A stretch of 64,000 nt of DNA from Duncaniella sp. (GCF_029054785.1 NZ_JAIDEN010000091.1:1-64000), one strand, 5' to 3'; counted from the first letter of the stretch, positions 17,257-26,976 are shown. Notes: generated by a model from the letters alone, not told the origin. Made by a program: numbers and translations.

Positions 17257-17973
17257 TCAGCCCTTGAGACATTCCTTGTAGCGGCGGATTGTCTCCTCCA
17301 GCCCCAGATAGAGCGCATCGCAGATAAGGGCATGGCCGATGGACACCTCGCTCAGACGCGGAATGTTGCGGTGGAAAAAGGCCAGGTTGACAAGGCTCAG
17401 GTCATGACCGGCATTCACTCCGAGACCGGCAGAGAAAGCAGCCTGTGCAGCCTCGACAAAAGGAGCGACGGCAGCTTCGGGATCTTTCGGATAGAGATCG
17501 GCATAGGGCTTGGTGTAGAGTTCGATGCGGTCAGCTCCGGTGCGGGCTGCAAGATGGATATTCTCCACATCCGTGCCTACAAAGATCGAGGAGCGGATTC
17601 CGGCCTCACGCAGACGGTCGACAACCGAGGTCAGGAAGTCCATGTGGTCAGCGACGTTCCATCCGGCGCTTGAAGTCAGAGCGTCAGGCGCATCCGGCAC
17701 GAGGGTGACCTGTTCGGGCTTCACCTTCAGCACAAGATCAAGGAATTCGTCAGAGGGATAGCCCTCGATGTTGAACTCAGTTTTCACCAGCGGGCGCAGA
17801 CGGTAGACGTCGTCGCGACGGATATGACGCTCGTCGGGGCGTGGATGCACAGTGATGCCGTCGGCACCAAAACTCTCACAATCGGCAGCCACCTTCAGAA
17901 GATCAGGCACATTCTCTCCACGCGCATTGCGCAAAGTGGCGATCTTGTTGATATTTACACTGAGATTTGTCAT
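17257..17973 (-). CDS. pdxJ: Pyridoxine 5'-phosphate synthase
   Basis: PdxJ condenses 3-amino-2-oxopropyl phosphate with 1-deoxyxylulose 5-phosphate to make pyridoxine phosphate in vitamin B6 synthesis. The 238-residue protein starts [16 protein letters not shown] and carries [22 protein letters not shown] and [12 protein letters not shown], all family blocks. Length is normal. It heads the leftward unit with the exbB-exbD-tonB genes, a gene order common in Bacteroidales, and a -7 element lies 97 bases upstream. Confidence 0.94.
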   Translation of the reverse strand: MTNLSVNINKIATLRNARGENVPDLLKVAADCESFGADGITVHPRPDERHIRRDDVYRLRPLVKTEFNIEGYPSDEFLDLVLKVKPEQVTLVPDAPDALTSSAGWNVADHMDFLTSVVDRLREAGIRSSIFVGTDVENIHLAARTGADRIELYTKPYADLYPKDPEAAVAPFVEAAQAAFSAGLGVNAGHDLSLVNLAFFHRNIPRLSEVSIGHALICDALYLGLEETIRRYKECLKG

Positions 17974-18069
17974 TTTTTAATAGTTCTGTAATCTTTTTGT
18001 CGGTCCGAGCAGTTCATTATATAGATGATTATTTGTAATTTTGTGGCTCATTCCGACCGATTTTGACCG

Positions 18070-18077
18070 CAAAATTA
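18070..18077 (-). promoter_or_regulatory. Putative -7 element of the pdxJ-exbB-exbD-tonB unit
   Basis: The minus strand reads TAATTTTG, matching TAnnTTTG, in the divergent gap between pdxJ and the rightward nadK group. A -33 element at the right distance is not clear. The predicted leader is about 90 bases. Confidence 0.45.
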
Positions 18078-18105
18078 GTCAGAAAAACTAAAAAATAGAA
18101 ATATT

Positions 18106-18492
18106 TTGCTCCGAAAAGACAGCACATCCATCCAAAACCTCGCCTTTCCGGCAGGCGCAGAGGCGACGCTTGAGCGGCTCTTTCCGAATATGGAGGAAAG
18201 CAGCACTCTGGTGGTCACCTGCCGCCGCGGCGATTACAGCGCCTCGCGGATAGCGCGCGCGGTGGAGGATGCCGACGCCCATCTGCTCAATCTCAATGTC
18301 ACCGCCGACAGCGAGCGCAACGAAAACCGGATCATAGCCGAACTCCGCATCAGCCACCGCGACCCGGAAGCCGCCGCCCGTTCGCTCGAACGCTACGGCT
18401 ATGAGGTCATCGGCGCCGAAGGGACTGCCGACACCGACGATTCCGTCATGCGCAGCCGCTATGAGGAACTGATGCGCTATCTCGGAGTATAA
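18106..18492 (+). CDS. ACT-like domain protein, apparently lacking its CBS pair
   Basis: The C-terminal 95 residues (STLVVTCRRGDYSASRIARA through YEELMRYLGV) resemble the ACT-like tail of Bacteroidota CBS-domain proteins of about 220 residues that are encoded next to nadK. Here the two CBS motifs normally found ahead of this tail are missing: the frame opens only at a TTG (18106), 28 codons before the first ATG at 18190. No CBS-like sequence is seen in the 130-base gap upstream. Translation may really begin at 18190, giving 100 residues. It precedes nadK by 34 bases, in the same orientation. Ligand and role are unknown. Confidence 0.6.
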   Translation: MLRKDSTSIQNLAFPAGAEATLERLFPNMEESSTLVVTCRRGDYSASRIARAVEDADAHLLNLNVTADSERNENRIIAELRISHRDPEAAARSLERYGYEVIGAEGTADTDDSVMRSRYEELMRYLGV

Positions 18493-18526
18493 TCATCCAC
18501 CCCCTCACATCCTCCCCGCCAAGCCT

Positions 18527-19417
18527 ATGAAAGTCGCTGTTTTCGGCAAACGCCGTCAGAGCCCGGATGACATCCCCCACATTCTTTCACTTCTGAACTC
18601 ACTTGAGGCCGAAGGGGCCTTCATCAGCATCGACCGCCACTTTTTCGAGGCTATGTCGAGGATGACAGGCGAAACTCTCCCGGCCGACGACGTCTTCGAG
18701 GACGATGATTTTTCAGCCGACTTCTGTTTCAGCATCGGCGGCGACGGCACCTTCCTGCGCACTGCCCGGCGCGTGGCCTCCAAAGAGATTCCGATCCTCG
18801 GATTCAACACCGGCCATCTCGGTTTTCTCGCCGAACACTCGATTGCCGAAGGTCCCGGACTTGTGCGCCGGCTTTCCGAGGGGGACTACACGGTCGAATC
18901 GCGCTCACTGCTCGAAGGCAAAGGCATCGGCGAGGGGGTCAAGGCCGGGATTTCCGGCTGGGGCTTCGCCCTCAACGAAATAGCCATCCTCCGCCAGGAC
19001 ACTGCCTCGATGATCACAGTCAACACCCGTCTCGACGGCATGCCTGTTGCCTCCTATCAGGGCGACGGCCTGATTGTCAGCACCCCGACCGGATCGACAG
19101 CCTACAATCTCTCGGTCGGAGGACCGATCGTCCAGCCGACCGCTCCCTGCTGGGTACTCGCCCCGATAGCGCCCCACTCGCTGACCATGCGTCCGCTGGT
19201 CGTGGCCGACAGCCATGTGATCGACATCGAAGTCGAATCGCGCACCGACACCTACCGGGTGACGCTCGACGGCCGTTCGCTCATCCTCCCGATCTCAGTG
19301 CGTCTCCGTCTGCGGCGCGCACCATTTGTCACCAAGATCATCCACGCACCGGACCACAATTTCATCGACACCCTGCGCACCAAACTTCTCTGGGGCATCT
19401 CCAAACGCAACGAATGA
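18527..19417 (+). CDS. nadK: NAD kinase
   Basis: NadK phosphorylates NAD to NADP in the cytosol. The 296-residue protein shows the invariant GGDGTF motif at residues 71-76, GFNTGHLGFLAE after it, and the nucleotide-binding TPTGSTAYNLSVGGPI near residue 190. Length and domain layout are typical. It follows the ACT-like gene by 34 bases and precedes a metallopeptidase gene by 34 bases. Confidence 0.94.
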   Translation: MKVAVFGKRRQSPDDIPHILSLLNSLEAEGAFISIDRHFFEAMSRMTGETLPADDVFEDDDFSADFCFSIGGDGTFLRTARRVASKEIPILGFNTGHLGFLAEHSIAEGPGLVRRLSEGDYTVESRSLLEGKGIGEGVKAGISGWGFALNEIAILRQDTASMITVNTRLDGMPVASYQGDGLIVSTPTGSTAYNLSVGGPIVQPTAPCWVLAPIAPHSLTMRPLVVADSHVIDIEVESRTDTYRVTLDGRSLILPISVRLRLRRAPFVTKIIHAPDHNFIDTLRTKLLWGISKRNE

Positions 19418-19451
19418 CGCGGCTTCGTCACATACAAGCTCAAACAAGAGC

Positions 19452-20177
19452 ATGAGCAGTTTCCGCATCACTCATCCCACACTCGGACCGATCATCGTTG
19501 TCCGCCGCAGCGGCTCGCGCAAACTGTCGGCCCGATGGATCAACGGGCAGCTTCACATCAATATCCCCGCCGGTGTTCCTGACTTTGAGATCGGAAGAGC
19601 CATCGAGCGCCACAGACCCGACTTCGAAGCCATCCGCCCAAAGCCGCGCTATTCTGTCGGCCAGACAATCGACTGCCACAACTTCTCATTCTCCATAGCC
19701 AAAGCGGGCAAGGGCCAAGACGAGTTACAGATATATGTAGCATCAGATTCCACCGGGACTCACCCCCGCTTTGTGATCAGCGTTCCCGGCTCGGAGCCAA
19801 CAGACACACCAAGAGTACAGCAGGCCATAAGCCGCTGTCTCCATCTCGCAGCCCGCAAACTCGCCCCGGCAATACTCCTGCCCAAAGCGCGGGAAACAGC
19901 CGAAAGACTCAATCTCAAAGTCGACAAATGGGAAATAGCCTCCGGAAAAACCACCCTCGGCACCTGCTACCCAAGCCAACGCCGCATCAGGCTTTCATAC
20001 ATGTGTGTGTTTCTCGATCCGGAACTCCGCAACTATATCATCTGCCATGAACTGGCCCATCTGACAGAACCGGGCCACACTCCGGCATTCCATCGGCTCT
20101 GTGACAGCTACTGCTCAGGCCGCGAATCAGAATTCATCAGCCGCCTCAGGAACTATCCCTGGCCGGTCGACCGCTAA
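19452..20177 (+). CDS. YgjP-type (DUF45) metallopeptidase
   Basis: The 241-residue soluble protein ends in a zinc-protease-like domain: IICHELAHLTEPGHTPAFH contains HELAH plus a downstream His, the usual metal ligands of the YgjP/DUF45 group. The first half has an irregular beta-rich sequence with WINGQLHINIPAG. The ATG at 19452 fits the family start (frame open further upstream is in the nadK overlap). Substrate is unknown; relatives are often adjacent to restriction or housekeeping genes. It probably shares the nadK transcript. Confidence 0.8.
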   Translation: MSSFRITHPTLGPIIVVRRSGSRKLSARWINGQLHINIPAGVPDFEIGRAIERHRPDFEAIRPKPRYSVGQTIDCHNFSFSIAKAGKGQDELQIYVASDSTGTHPRFVISVPGSEPTDTPRVQQAISRCLHLAARKLAPAILLPKARETAERLNLKVDKWEIASGKTTLGTCYPSQRRIRLSYMCVFLDPELRNYIICHELAHLTEPGHTPAFHRLCDSYCSGRESEFISRLRNYPWPVDR

Positions 20178-20185
20178 AACGCACA

Positions 20186-20236
20186 GAAAATTTCCACCTT
20201 TATATATATAAGGATATATAGTACGGTTGGAATTTC
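20186..20236 (+). terminator. Possible terminator-like inverted repeats after the metallopeptidase gene
   Basis: CCTTTATATATATAAGG (20197-20213) is a near-palindrome nested between imperfect complementary arms GAAAATTTCCA and TGGAATTTC. It lacks a clear T tract, so termination here is tentative. Confidence 0.3.
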
Positions 20237-20321
20237 GACTCATGCCACCGTCAGTCTGTCAAAACAATTATTAACACCAGCCTGGCAATTTCGCAAATTT
20301 ACGTTAACATGCGTTAATAAG

Positions 20322-20352
20322 TTGGGGGGGGTAAAATTTTTTCTTATATTTG
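20322..20352 (+). promoter_or_regulatory. Promoter of the susC-susD-susE operon
   Basis: TTG (20322-20324), a 20-base spacer that includes a run of eight G, and TATATTTG (20345-20352) fit the Bacteroidota consensus closely. The predicted start near 20357 leaves a 5' leader of about 375 bases before susC. Confidence 0.65.
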
Positions 20353-20356
20353 CCTC

Positions 20357-20731
20357 CGGAATTCCGTCAGACGGTATCCGCCCCCCTTTCCGGGAACATT
20401 GCTTCAAAAAATTTTTAAGGCAATGGCTTAATGTAGAGAGATATTGAAATAAGGACTTTTTGATTTGAAATTTGTAGAAATCGCCCTTTCCTATCTGTTT
20501 TGGGCACTATAATTGACGTGTGCACACTGTTAAAGACATCTGCAACCTAATTGTGCACCTTAAATCATCACCATCACCCTCCCCCTTTATTTCACAACGC
20601 TCCCCGCAGTCGGCCACTTGATCCCGACGGAAAGACGGCGTTGCCTCAACTGACGATCCGGATTTCGCCTCGTAGAACAAATATTTTTTAGAGATTTATC
20701 ATATTTACTTAATTTTCAAAACAATTCGTGC
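20357..20731 (+). other. Long 5' leader of the susC operon
   Basis: No gene is seen in these 375 bases. The leader holds a perfect 10-base palindrome GTGTGCACAC (20518-20527) and a second TGTGCAC at 20552-20558 that can pair with it, a run of C around 20385, and pyrimidine-rich sequence from 20560. Bacteroides Sus-type operons are often controlled after initiation or by antisense RNAs, so the leader may be regulatory (inference). Confidence 0.4.
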
Positions 20732-23700
20732 ATGAAGAACATTTGTTTTCAAATGACTCGGAAAGCGTGGTTAGTAGCCTTTATGGTCCTCTGCGCCGCT
20801 TTCCCCGCTTTAGCGCAGACAATTACGGTCAAAGGTTCCGTAGTTGACAAAGAGGGTGAGCCTCTGATCGGCGCAAGTGTAGTGGTCAAGGGCGAAACCC
20901 TCGGAACAGCCACTGACTTTGACGGTCTTTTCACCATCAGCGCCCCCTCAAACGGCACCCTCGTGGTATCTTACGTAGGCTACGAGACTCAGGAAGTCCC
21001 CGTCAACGGACGCAATGAAATCAACATCACATTAGCCGACAACTCAGTTCTCCTCGGCGAAGTCGTGGCTATCGGCTACGGTGTTGTCAAGAAAAGTGAC
21101 GCCACCGGATCGGTTGCCACAATCAAACCGTCTGAAATCGAAGCCGGCCTTGCAACTTCGGCCCAGGATCTTCTCGTCGGCGCCTCTCCGGGCGTTGTCG
21201 TGACCACTTCAGGTAACCCCTCCGAAGGCGGCAACATCCAGATCCGCGGCGGTGCCTCGCTCGCTGCTTCAAATGCACCCCTCATCGTGATCGACGGTGT
21301 GCCTATGGACACCAAAGGCATCACCGGCTCTTCCAACCCCCTCGCACTCGTATCGCCGGAAAACGTTGAGTCGATGACCATCCTCAAAGACGCATCGGCA
21401 ACAGCCATCTACGGTAGCCGCGCGTCAAACGGCGTCATCATCATCACCACCAAGACCGGTTCCAAAGGCAAGCCGCAGGTCAACTTCACCATGAACGGCT
21501 ATGTCAACACCACCCGCAAATATCTCGACATGATGAGCGCAAGCCAGTTCAGCGACTTCATTGCCGAAGAATACGGAATCGAATCGGCTCAGTACGGACA
21601 GATCCGCGACTATGACACCGACTGGCAGAAAGCCCTCACACGCACCACTTTCTCGTCTGACTACAGCCTCAGCGTGGGCGGCACTGCCAAATGGCTCCCC
21701 TACCGAGTGGCCGTTTCCTACACCGACAACAACGGTATCGTCAAGAACACCGACATGGACCGCGTGTCGGCATCAATCAACCTCACTCCCAAGTTCTTCA
21801 ACGATCTTCTCTCTGTCAACGCCAACCTCAAAGGCGCATACATCACCAACACCTACGGCGCCAACACCCTCCGTGCGGCAGCAGCCATGAACCCCACACT
21901 CCCCATCAAGGACCCTGACGGATCTCCCCTCTTCGGCTACTGGACCTCATTTGTCAACGGCGGTGTGCTCGCAGGCCCTGATGACGCAGGCGAGACAATC
22001 AACTCCACCGATGCCCCGCTCAACCCGATTGCCGACAACCAGGGCGCTATCTCCAAAGGCAAGGCCTATCAGTCTGTGGGCAACCTCCAGCTCGACTTCA
22101 AGATGCCCTTCCTCACCGACCTCCGCGCCAACCTCAACCTCGGCTACGACTATCAGCACGGTGAAAACCACAACAACCCCTTTGTGAACACCCCCAAAGC
22201 CTGGAACGACGGCTACTCAGTGCGTGAAGACGGCTCAACACGCATAATCAAGGACGGCGGCGTTTCACGCACCTATGAATTCCAGACCCGCACCAACCTG
22301 CTTCTTGACTTCTACCTCAACTACAACCACAACTTCAAGGACATCAGCTCGACCCTCGACGTGACCGCCGGTTACTCATGGCAGAAGTTCCACAACAAAT
22401 ACCGCAAATACAGCCGCGTCTACGAAGTTGTTGATCCCGAAAACGAACAGTTCCTCGGCAACCAGGCCAACCCGACCGAACGAAGCATCCATCCCCATCA
22501 GCTCGTGTCGTTCTTCGGCCGTGTCAACTTCACATTCCTCGACAAATATCTCGTGACAGCCACCGTGCGTCAGGACGGAACCTCACGCTTCTCCAAAGAC
22601 CACCGCTGGGGCACCTTCCCCTCCGTGGCCCTCGGCTGGAAGATTCTTGAAGAAAGCTTCATGGAACCGGCCCGCGGCTACATGAACGAGCTCAAGCTCC
22701 GCGCAGGCTACGGTGTGACCGGCCAGCAGGATCTCGGTGACGACTACTTCCCCTATCTCCCCGTCTACAACCAGTGGACCGGCAGCGGCGCAGTCTATCC
22801 CTCGATCACAGGCAACCCCGAAACCGGCTCTTATCCGCTCTATCCCTCGGCCTACAACACTGAGATCAAATGGGAAGAAACCCACACCTGGAATGCAGGC
22901 GTTGACTTCGCATTCCTCAACAACCGCATCCTCGGTAGCCTCGACTACTACAAGCGCAAGACCAAAGACCTTCTCACCAAGTCGCCCTATCCCGCCGGAT
23001 CAAACATCTCCAACGCCGGCAACATGAACCTCGGCGACCTTGAGAACACCGGTATCGAATTCAACATCACAGCCCGCCCCGTGGTGACCAAGGATTTCCG
23101 CTGGACATCATCATTCAACGTGGCATGGAACAAAAACAAGATCACCCGTCTCGCCGACGGAGCCGACACCGTGGTCGATGATTCAGGCATCTCGCTCGGC
23201 AAAGGCAACAAGATCCAGAAACACCAGGTAGGCTACCCCGCGTTCAGCTTCTACGTCTACGAACAGGTCTATGACGCCGACGGCAACCCTCTTGAAGGAG
23301 TCTACGTTGACCAGAACGGCGACGGCGAAATCAACGCCTCTGACAAGATCCTCTACCACAGCAGAGACCCGAAAGTCACAATGAATTGGTCAAACACCTT
23401 CAACTACAAGAACTGGGACTTCGGCATCACTCTCCGCTCAAGCCTCGGCAACTGGGTCTACAACGACGCCCAGGCAACCACTTCTGTGAAAGAGGTCAAC
23501 AACACCCTGCCTCTCGCCAATCTCAACAACACCTCATATCTGTTCGAAAAGACCACCAACGAACTCGCCTGCAGCAGCTACTTTGTGCAGAACGCATCGT
23601 TCCTCCGCTGCGACAACATCACTCTCGGCTACACCTGGGACAATCTCCTCAACAACAATCTCCGCCTCCGTCTCTACGGTGCATGTCAGAACCCGTTCGT

Positions 23701-23806
23701 GATCACCAAATACAAAGGCCTTGACCCGGAAATCTTCTCCGGTATCGACAACAATGTCTACCCCCACCCCGTGACCTTCTCTTTTGGTATCGTGGCTTCA
23801 TTCTAA
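20732..23806 (+). CDS. SusC/RagA family TonB-linked outer membrane transporter
   Basis: The 1024-residue outer membrane barrel imports oligosaccharides together with its SusD partner. A signal peptide ends near ALAQ (about residue 29). A carboxypeptidase-like regulatory domain follows (VKGSVVDKEGEPLIGASVVV to about residue 110), then the TonB box/plug region with GEVVAIGYGVVKKSDATGSV and DASATAIYGSRASNGVIIITT, then the beta barrel ending in FSFGIVASF with the terminal aromatic needed for outer membrane insertion. It is the first gene of a polysaccharide utilization locus; the GH51 remnant and GH28 enzyme nearby suggest pectin or arabinan as substrate (inference). Confidence 0.94.
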   Translation: MKNICFQMTRKAWLVAFMVLCAAFPALAQTITVKGSVVDKEGEPLIGASVVVKGETLGTATDFDGLFTISAPSNGTLVVSYVGYETQEVPVNGRNEINITLADNSVLLGEVVAIGYGVVKKSDATGSVATIKPSEIEAGLATSAQDLLVGASPGVVVTTSGNPSEGGNIQIRGGASLAASNAPLIVIDGVPMDTKGITGSSNPLALVSPENVESMTILKDASATAIYGSRASNGVIIITTKTGSKGKPQVNFTMNGYVNTTRKYLDMMSASQFSDFIAEEYGIESAQYGQIRDYDTDWQKALTRTTFSSDYSLSVGGTAKWLPYRVAVSYTDNNGIVKNTDMDRVSASINLTPKFFNDLLSVNANLKGAYITNTYGANTLRAAAAMNPTLPIKDPDGSPLFGYWTSFVNGGVLAGPDDAGETINSTDAPLNPIADNQGAISKGKAYQSVGNLQLDFKMPFLTDLRANLNLGYDYQHGENHNNPFVNTPKAWNDGYSVREDGSTRIIKDGGVSRTYEFQTRTNLLLDFYLNYNHNFKDISSTLDVTAGYSWQKFHNKYRKYSRVYEVVDPENEQFLGNQANPTERSIHPHQLVSFFGRVNFTFLDKYLVTATVRQDGTSRFSKDHRWGTFPSVALGWKILEESFMEPARGYMNELKLRAGYGVTGQQDLGDDYFPYLPVYNQWTGSGAVYPSITGNPETGSYPLYPSAYNTEIKWEETHTWNAGVDFAFLNNRILGSLDYYKRKTKDLLTKSPYPAGSNISNAGNMNLGDLENTGIEFNITARPVVTKDFRWTSSFNVAWNKNKITRLADGADTVVDDSGISLGKGNKIQKHQVGYPAFSFYVYEQVYDADGNPLEGVYVDQNGDGEINASDKILYHSRDPKVTMNWSNTFNYKNWDFGITLRSSLGNWVYNDAQATTSVKEVNNTLPLANLNNTSYLFEKTTNELACSSYFVQNASFLRCDNITLGYTWDNLLNNNLRLRLYGACQNPFVITKYKGLDPEIFSGIDNNVYPHPVTFSFGIVASF

Positions 23807-23838
23807 ACAGTTCATCACCCATATAAAGAAGAATCAAC

Positions 23839-25383
23839 ATGACATTTTCAAAATATATACTTTTCGGTGTCATCGCCCTCTCTGCGCCTGCTTTCACAGC
23901 CTGCGTCGGCGACCTTGATGTAGAACCGGAAAACCCGACAACCAAAACCGAGATCACAAGCGCCGACGATCTCTACAACGAACTTGCCGGCGTCTACGGA
24001 GGCCTGGTTTTTGAAGGCGGCATCACCGTTGACGACGGCGGCGCCGGTGTCTACACCCGCCAGCTCTGGAACCTCCAGGAACTCTGCACCGACGAAACCC
24101 TCATCGGCTCCAACTGGGGCGATGCAGGTCTCAGCGAACTCATCTACTCCACCTGGTCGACTGACAATCACTGGCTCTATGAATGCTTCTCGCGTTTCAA
24201 CTACCAGATCTCCATCTCCAACCAGTTCCTGCGCGACCTCAAGAAGCACGCAGGCCTGCTCCCCGAATCAGGCAACCTCTCGGCTGAAGTGCTCGGAGCT
24301 GAAGCCCGCACAATCCGCGCCCTTTCATACTACCACATGATCGACATCTTCGGAAGAGGCCCCTGGTCTACTGAAGACTCCCAGGTAGGCATCACCCCTC
24401 CCACCTATGACAGCAAGGAACTTTTCGAAGCCGTGGTGAAAGATCTCAAAGATGCCATCCCAAGCCTCGTTCCCGCCTCTCAGCAGATCTACGGACGCCT
24501 CTCGCGCGAGGCCGGCTATATGCTGCTCGCCAAGCTCTACCTCAACGCCGAAGTCTACACCGGCGAAGCCCGCTGGCAGGACTGCGCCAACGCCTGCAAC
24601 GAGATCCGCAAGACAATCGACAATCTCGCTCCCACTTACAAATACCTCTTCTGTGCCACTAATGACAAATACGTAGGCAACGGCGAGATCCTCTGGGCTA
24701 TTCCTCAGGACGCAACCAGCCTCACAACCTACGGCGGCACCACCTACCTCTCAGGCGGCAGCTACCGCGGCGACTCAGATCTGCTCAAGACTCTCGGAGT
24801 GGCGGTTTCTGGCTGGGCCGGTCCGCGTGTGCGCGAAGAACTCGCCAAGGCATTTGCCGACGGTGACGAGCGCTGTCTGATGTACGAGGGCGACTACACT
24901 GCCGAAATCAAAGACCTCGGCGACCAGAATCAGGGCTACATGTGCGTCAAGTATGTCTACACCCCTGAAACCGACTACAAGAACGAAGCTCAGGATGCAC
25001 CCTACTGCAACACCGTGTTCAACCCCACCGACTATCCCCTCTTCCGTCTGGCCGACGTATATCTCATGCTTGCCGAATGCGAGCTCAACAAAGCCACCGG
25101 CTGCAACGGTCTTGAGATGATGAACCGCGTTCGCCGCCGCGCCAATCTGGGTGATGTCAGCTCACTCACTGCCGAAAACATCCTTAAGGAACGCATGTGT
25201 GAACTCTATTGGGAAGGCCATCGCCGCTCCGACCTCATCCGTTTCGGCAAATTCGCCGGCTCTGACTACGTATGGTCATGGAAAGGCGGCACTCCCGCCG
25301 GCTCCAACACCCAGGCCTACCGCAACCGCTATTGCATCCCCACCCAGTTCATCTCAACCCTCGGACAGAACCCCGGCTACTAA
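23839..25383 (+). CDS. SusD/RagB family glycan-binding lipoprotein
   Basis: This surface lipoprotein caps the SusC barrel and binds glycan. The 514-residue protein has a lipoprotein signal with APAFTAC (lipobox Cys near residue 21), followed by acidic residues suited to surface export, then helical TPR-like repeats (EVLGAEARTIRALSYYHM, RLSREAGYMLLAKLYLNAEV) and a C-terminal SusD-family block with LKERMCELYWEGHRRSDLIRFG. It begins 32 bases after susC. Sugar specificity cannot be read directly. Confidence 0.93.
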   Translation: MTFSKYILFGVIALSAPAFTACVGDLDVEPENPTTKTEITSADDLYNELAGVYGGLVFEGGITVDDGGAGVYTRQLWNLQELCTDETLIGSNWGDAGLSELIYSTWSTDNHWLYECFSRFNYQISISNQFLRDLKKHAGLLPESGNLSAEVLGAEARTIRALSYYHMIDIFGRGPWSTEDSQVGITPPTYDSKELFEAVVKDLKDAIPSLVPASQQIYGRLSREAGYMLLAKLYLNAEVYTGEARWQDCANACNEIRKTIDNLAPTYKYLFCATNDKYVGNGEILWAIPQDATSLTTYGGTTYLSGGSYRGDSDLLKTLGVAVSGWAGPRVREELAKAFADGDERCLMYEGDYTAEIKDLGDQNQGYMCVKYVYTPETDYKNEAQDAPYCNTVFNPTDYPLFRLADVYLMLAECELNKATGCNGLEMMNRVRRRANLGDVSSLTAENILKERMCELYWEGHRRSDLIRFGKFAGSDYVWSWKGGTPAGSNTQAYRNRYCIPTQFISTLGQNPGY

Positions 25384-25404
25384 TCTCATAATACGATTCT
25401 ATCA

Positions 25405-26673
25405 ATGAAAAAGTTATATATTTTAGCATCACTTGCAGTAGCCGCTGCCTCCCTCACCTCATGTGAGGCTGACAAGGAGCCGGTCTACGTAGAACCCGCC
25501 GAAAAGGTATTCAGCCTTTCAGCTCCGGCAGAAGACGACAACATTGTCCTCGCCCCCGGCCAGGTTGTAGAACTTACAGCCGTAGCTCCTGACTATGGAG
25601 TCCCCCTTGTGACCACCTACTCTGTTGACCTCACCCTCGCCGACGAATTCACCGAAGCCAACGAGGAAACCGGCACAGAGGCCAACTACATCACACTCAC
25701 CCCCAAGCAGCCCACCAAGACTGCAATCGAACTTGATGACAAGGACGTGACAACCGCCATCTGCCAGCTTCTCGGCATCAATACTTTCAATGAATTTGAA
25801 GATGCTGACGTTCAGCCGCAGAAAGTGACTGTACGCGCGAATGCCCGCATTCCATCGATCGCATCGAGCAACTGCGTGTCAAACAATGTGGTTCTCCCCT
25901 CCGTGACTCCCTACAATCCATTCCCGCAGGTTCCCGGCTATTGCTATCTTGTCGGCACCAACACAGGCTGGGCAGCTCCTGATGCGGCAAGCGCTGCGAC
26001 TTATGCCAACTGGAGCATCGAAGAAACCGGCGTGGGTACCAACATCTACATCGGATCGCTCAACGTTCCTGCCGGCGAACAGTATTTCCGCATCTACACC
26101 GAACTTATCGGCTGGGACGGAGTATGTCTCGGAACTCCTTCAGGAGGTAATGAACTCATTACATTCACCGATGAGGAAACTCAGATCAACGTTGCCTATA
26201 CTCAGGGTTGCTGGATGACAGATGCCTCATGGGAAGGCGGAGATGTTACTTTCACCATCGACCTTACCGACAAAGAAAATCCGAAACTTGCTGTGAAGAA
26301 AGGCGAATATCTGAAAGAGACATACGTCTATCTGATCGGAACTCCCAGCAACTGGACCGGTCCTCTGCCTGAAAACGAAAAGGCGCTTGAAGCATGGCGT
26401 CTGGTGGACCGCGGCGGAACAGGCATCTATTCTGCCACCTTCGATGTCCAGGCAAGCGATGTCTACTTCCGCGTATATCCGGAGCTTTCCGGCTGGGGTG
26501 CCACTCCTTATGCCGCAGAAGCCGGAACCGGAAATGTCAATATGACTCTCGGAAGCGCTTACAACTGCGTTGAAGGCGAAGGCTGCTGGACATTCCCCTG
26601 GGCAGGAGGCAAGCTCTCCTTTACGCTTGACACCAATGCCGGTACAATGACTGTCACTGCCGCAGAGGAATAA
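25405..26673 (+). CDS. SusE/SusF-type surface glycan-binding lipoprotein
   Basis: The 422-residue lipoprotein has a signal ending in SLTSC (Cys near residue 20). Next is a SusE N-terminal Ig-like domain, with the pattern LAPGQVVELTAVAPDYG, then two related carbohydrate-binding-like repeats, each with a YLVGT/YLIGT strand followed by YFRIYTELIGWDG or YFRVYPELSGWGA and a closing GCWMTD/GCWTFP segment. Such proteins help capture glycans at the surface. It follows susD by 21 bases and closes the operon. Confidence 0.88.
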   Translation: MKKLYILASLAVAAASLTSCEADKEPVYVEPAEKVFSLSAPAEDDNIVLAPGQVVELTAVAPDYGVPLVTTYSVDLTLADEFTEANEETGTEANYITLTPKQPTKTAIELDDKDVTTAICQLLGINTFNEFEDADVQPQKVTVRANARIPSIASSNCVSNNVVLPSVTPYNPFPQVPGYCYLVGTNTGWAAPDAASAATYANWSIEETGVGTNIYIGSLNVPAGEQYFRIYTELIGWDGVCLGTPSGGNELITFTDEETQINVAYTQGCWMTDASWEGGDVTFTIDLTDKENPKLAVKKGEYLKETYVYLIGTPSNWTGPLPENEKALEAWRLVDRGGTGIYSATFDVQASDVYFRVYPELSGWGATPYAAEAGTGNVNMTLGSAYNCVEGEGCWTFPWAGGKLSFTLDTNAGTMTVTAAEE

Positions 26674-26712
26674 TCAGCATCCTCAAGGAAATTACAAAGT
26701 CCCTTATTTCAA

Positions 26713-26773
26713 TCTCAGCGCCGCCCGGTCCGACCCCTCCCAAGGGGAAAGGCCGGGCGGCCATATTCTGAGA
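26713..26773 (+). terminator. GC-rich hairpin after susE
   Basis: Nested arms pair: TCTCAG/CTGAGA (26713-26718, 26768-26773), GCCGCCCGG/CCGGGCGGC (26720-26728, 26753-26761) and CCCCTCCC/GGGG in the loop. No T tract follows, so it may work as an mRNA-stabilising 3' hairpin instead. Confidence 0.55.
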
Positions 26774-26781
26774 CATGGTGA

Positions 26782-26976
26782 AATTTCATCACCCTCGGCA
26801 CTCCGCTCAAAGCCGACGGCAATCCGGATCTCGACTGCGACAACAGTCTTGAAGACCCGTCGCTCATCGTCCCGCCGGAAAACATTCTTTCTGTAAGCGG
26901 CAACCGGGTTCCGGTCACCATCCCGGCCAAAACATTTGCCGTCTGCCGCATCGGTGTGGCAGATACCCGGAAATAG
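26782..26976 (+). pseudogene. GH51 alpha-L-arabinofuranosidase, C-terminal remnant
   Basis: One frame reads coding-like for 62 codons to a TAG at 26974-26976. It contains SLEDPSLIVPPENILSVSGN and then VPVTIPAKTFAVCRIG, the pattern of the last beta strands of GH51 arabinofuranosidases (Asn-Pro-xx-Val-Pro..., final hydrophobic strand). An in-frame stop (TGA at 26779) blocks the upstream side, and the GC hairpin abuts it, so only the extreme C terminus remains. It suggests deletion of an arabinan-degrading enzyme from this locus. Identification rests on motif memory and needs a profile search. Confidence 0.55.
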
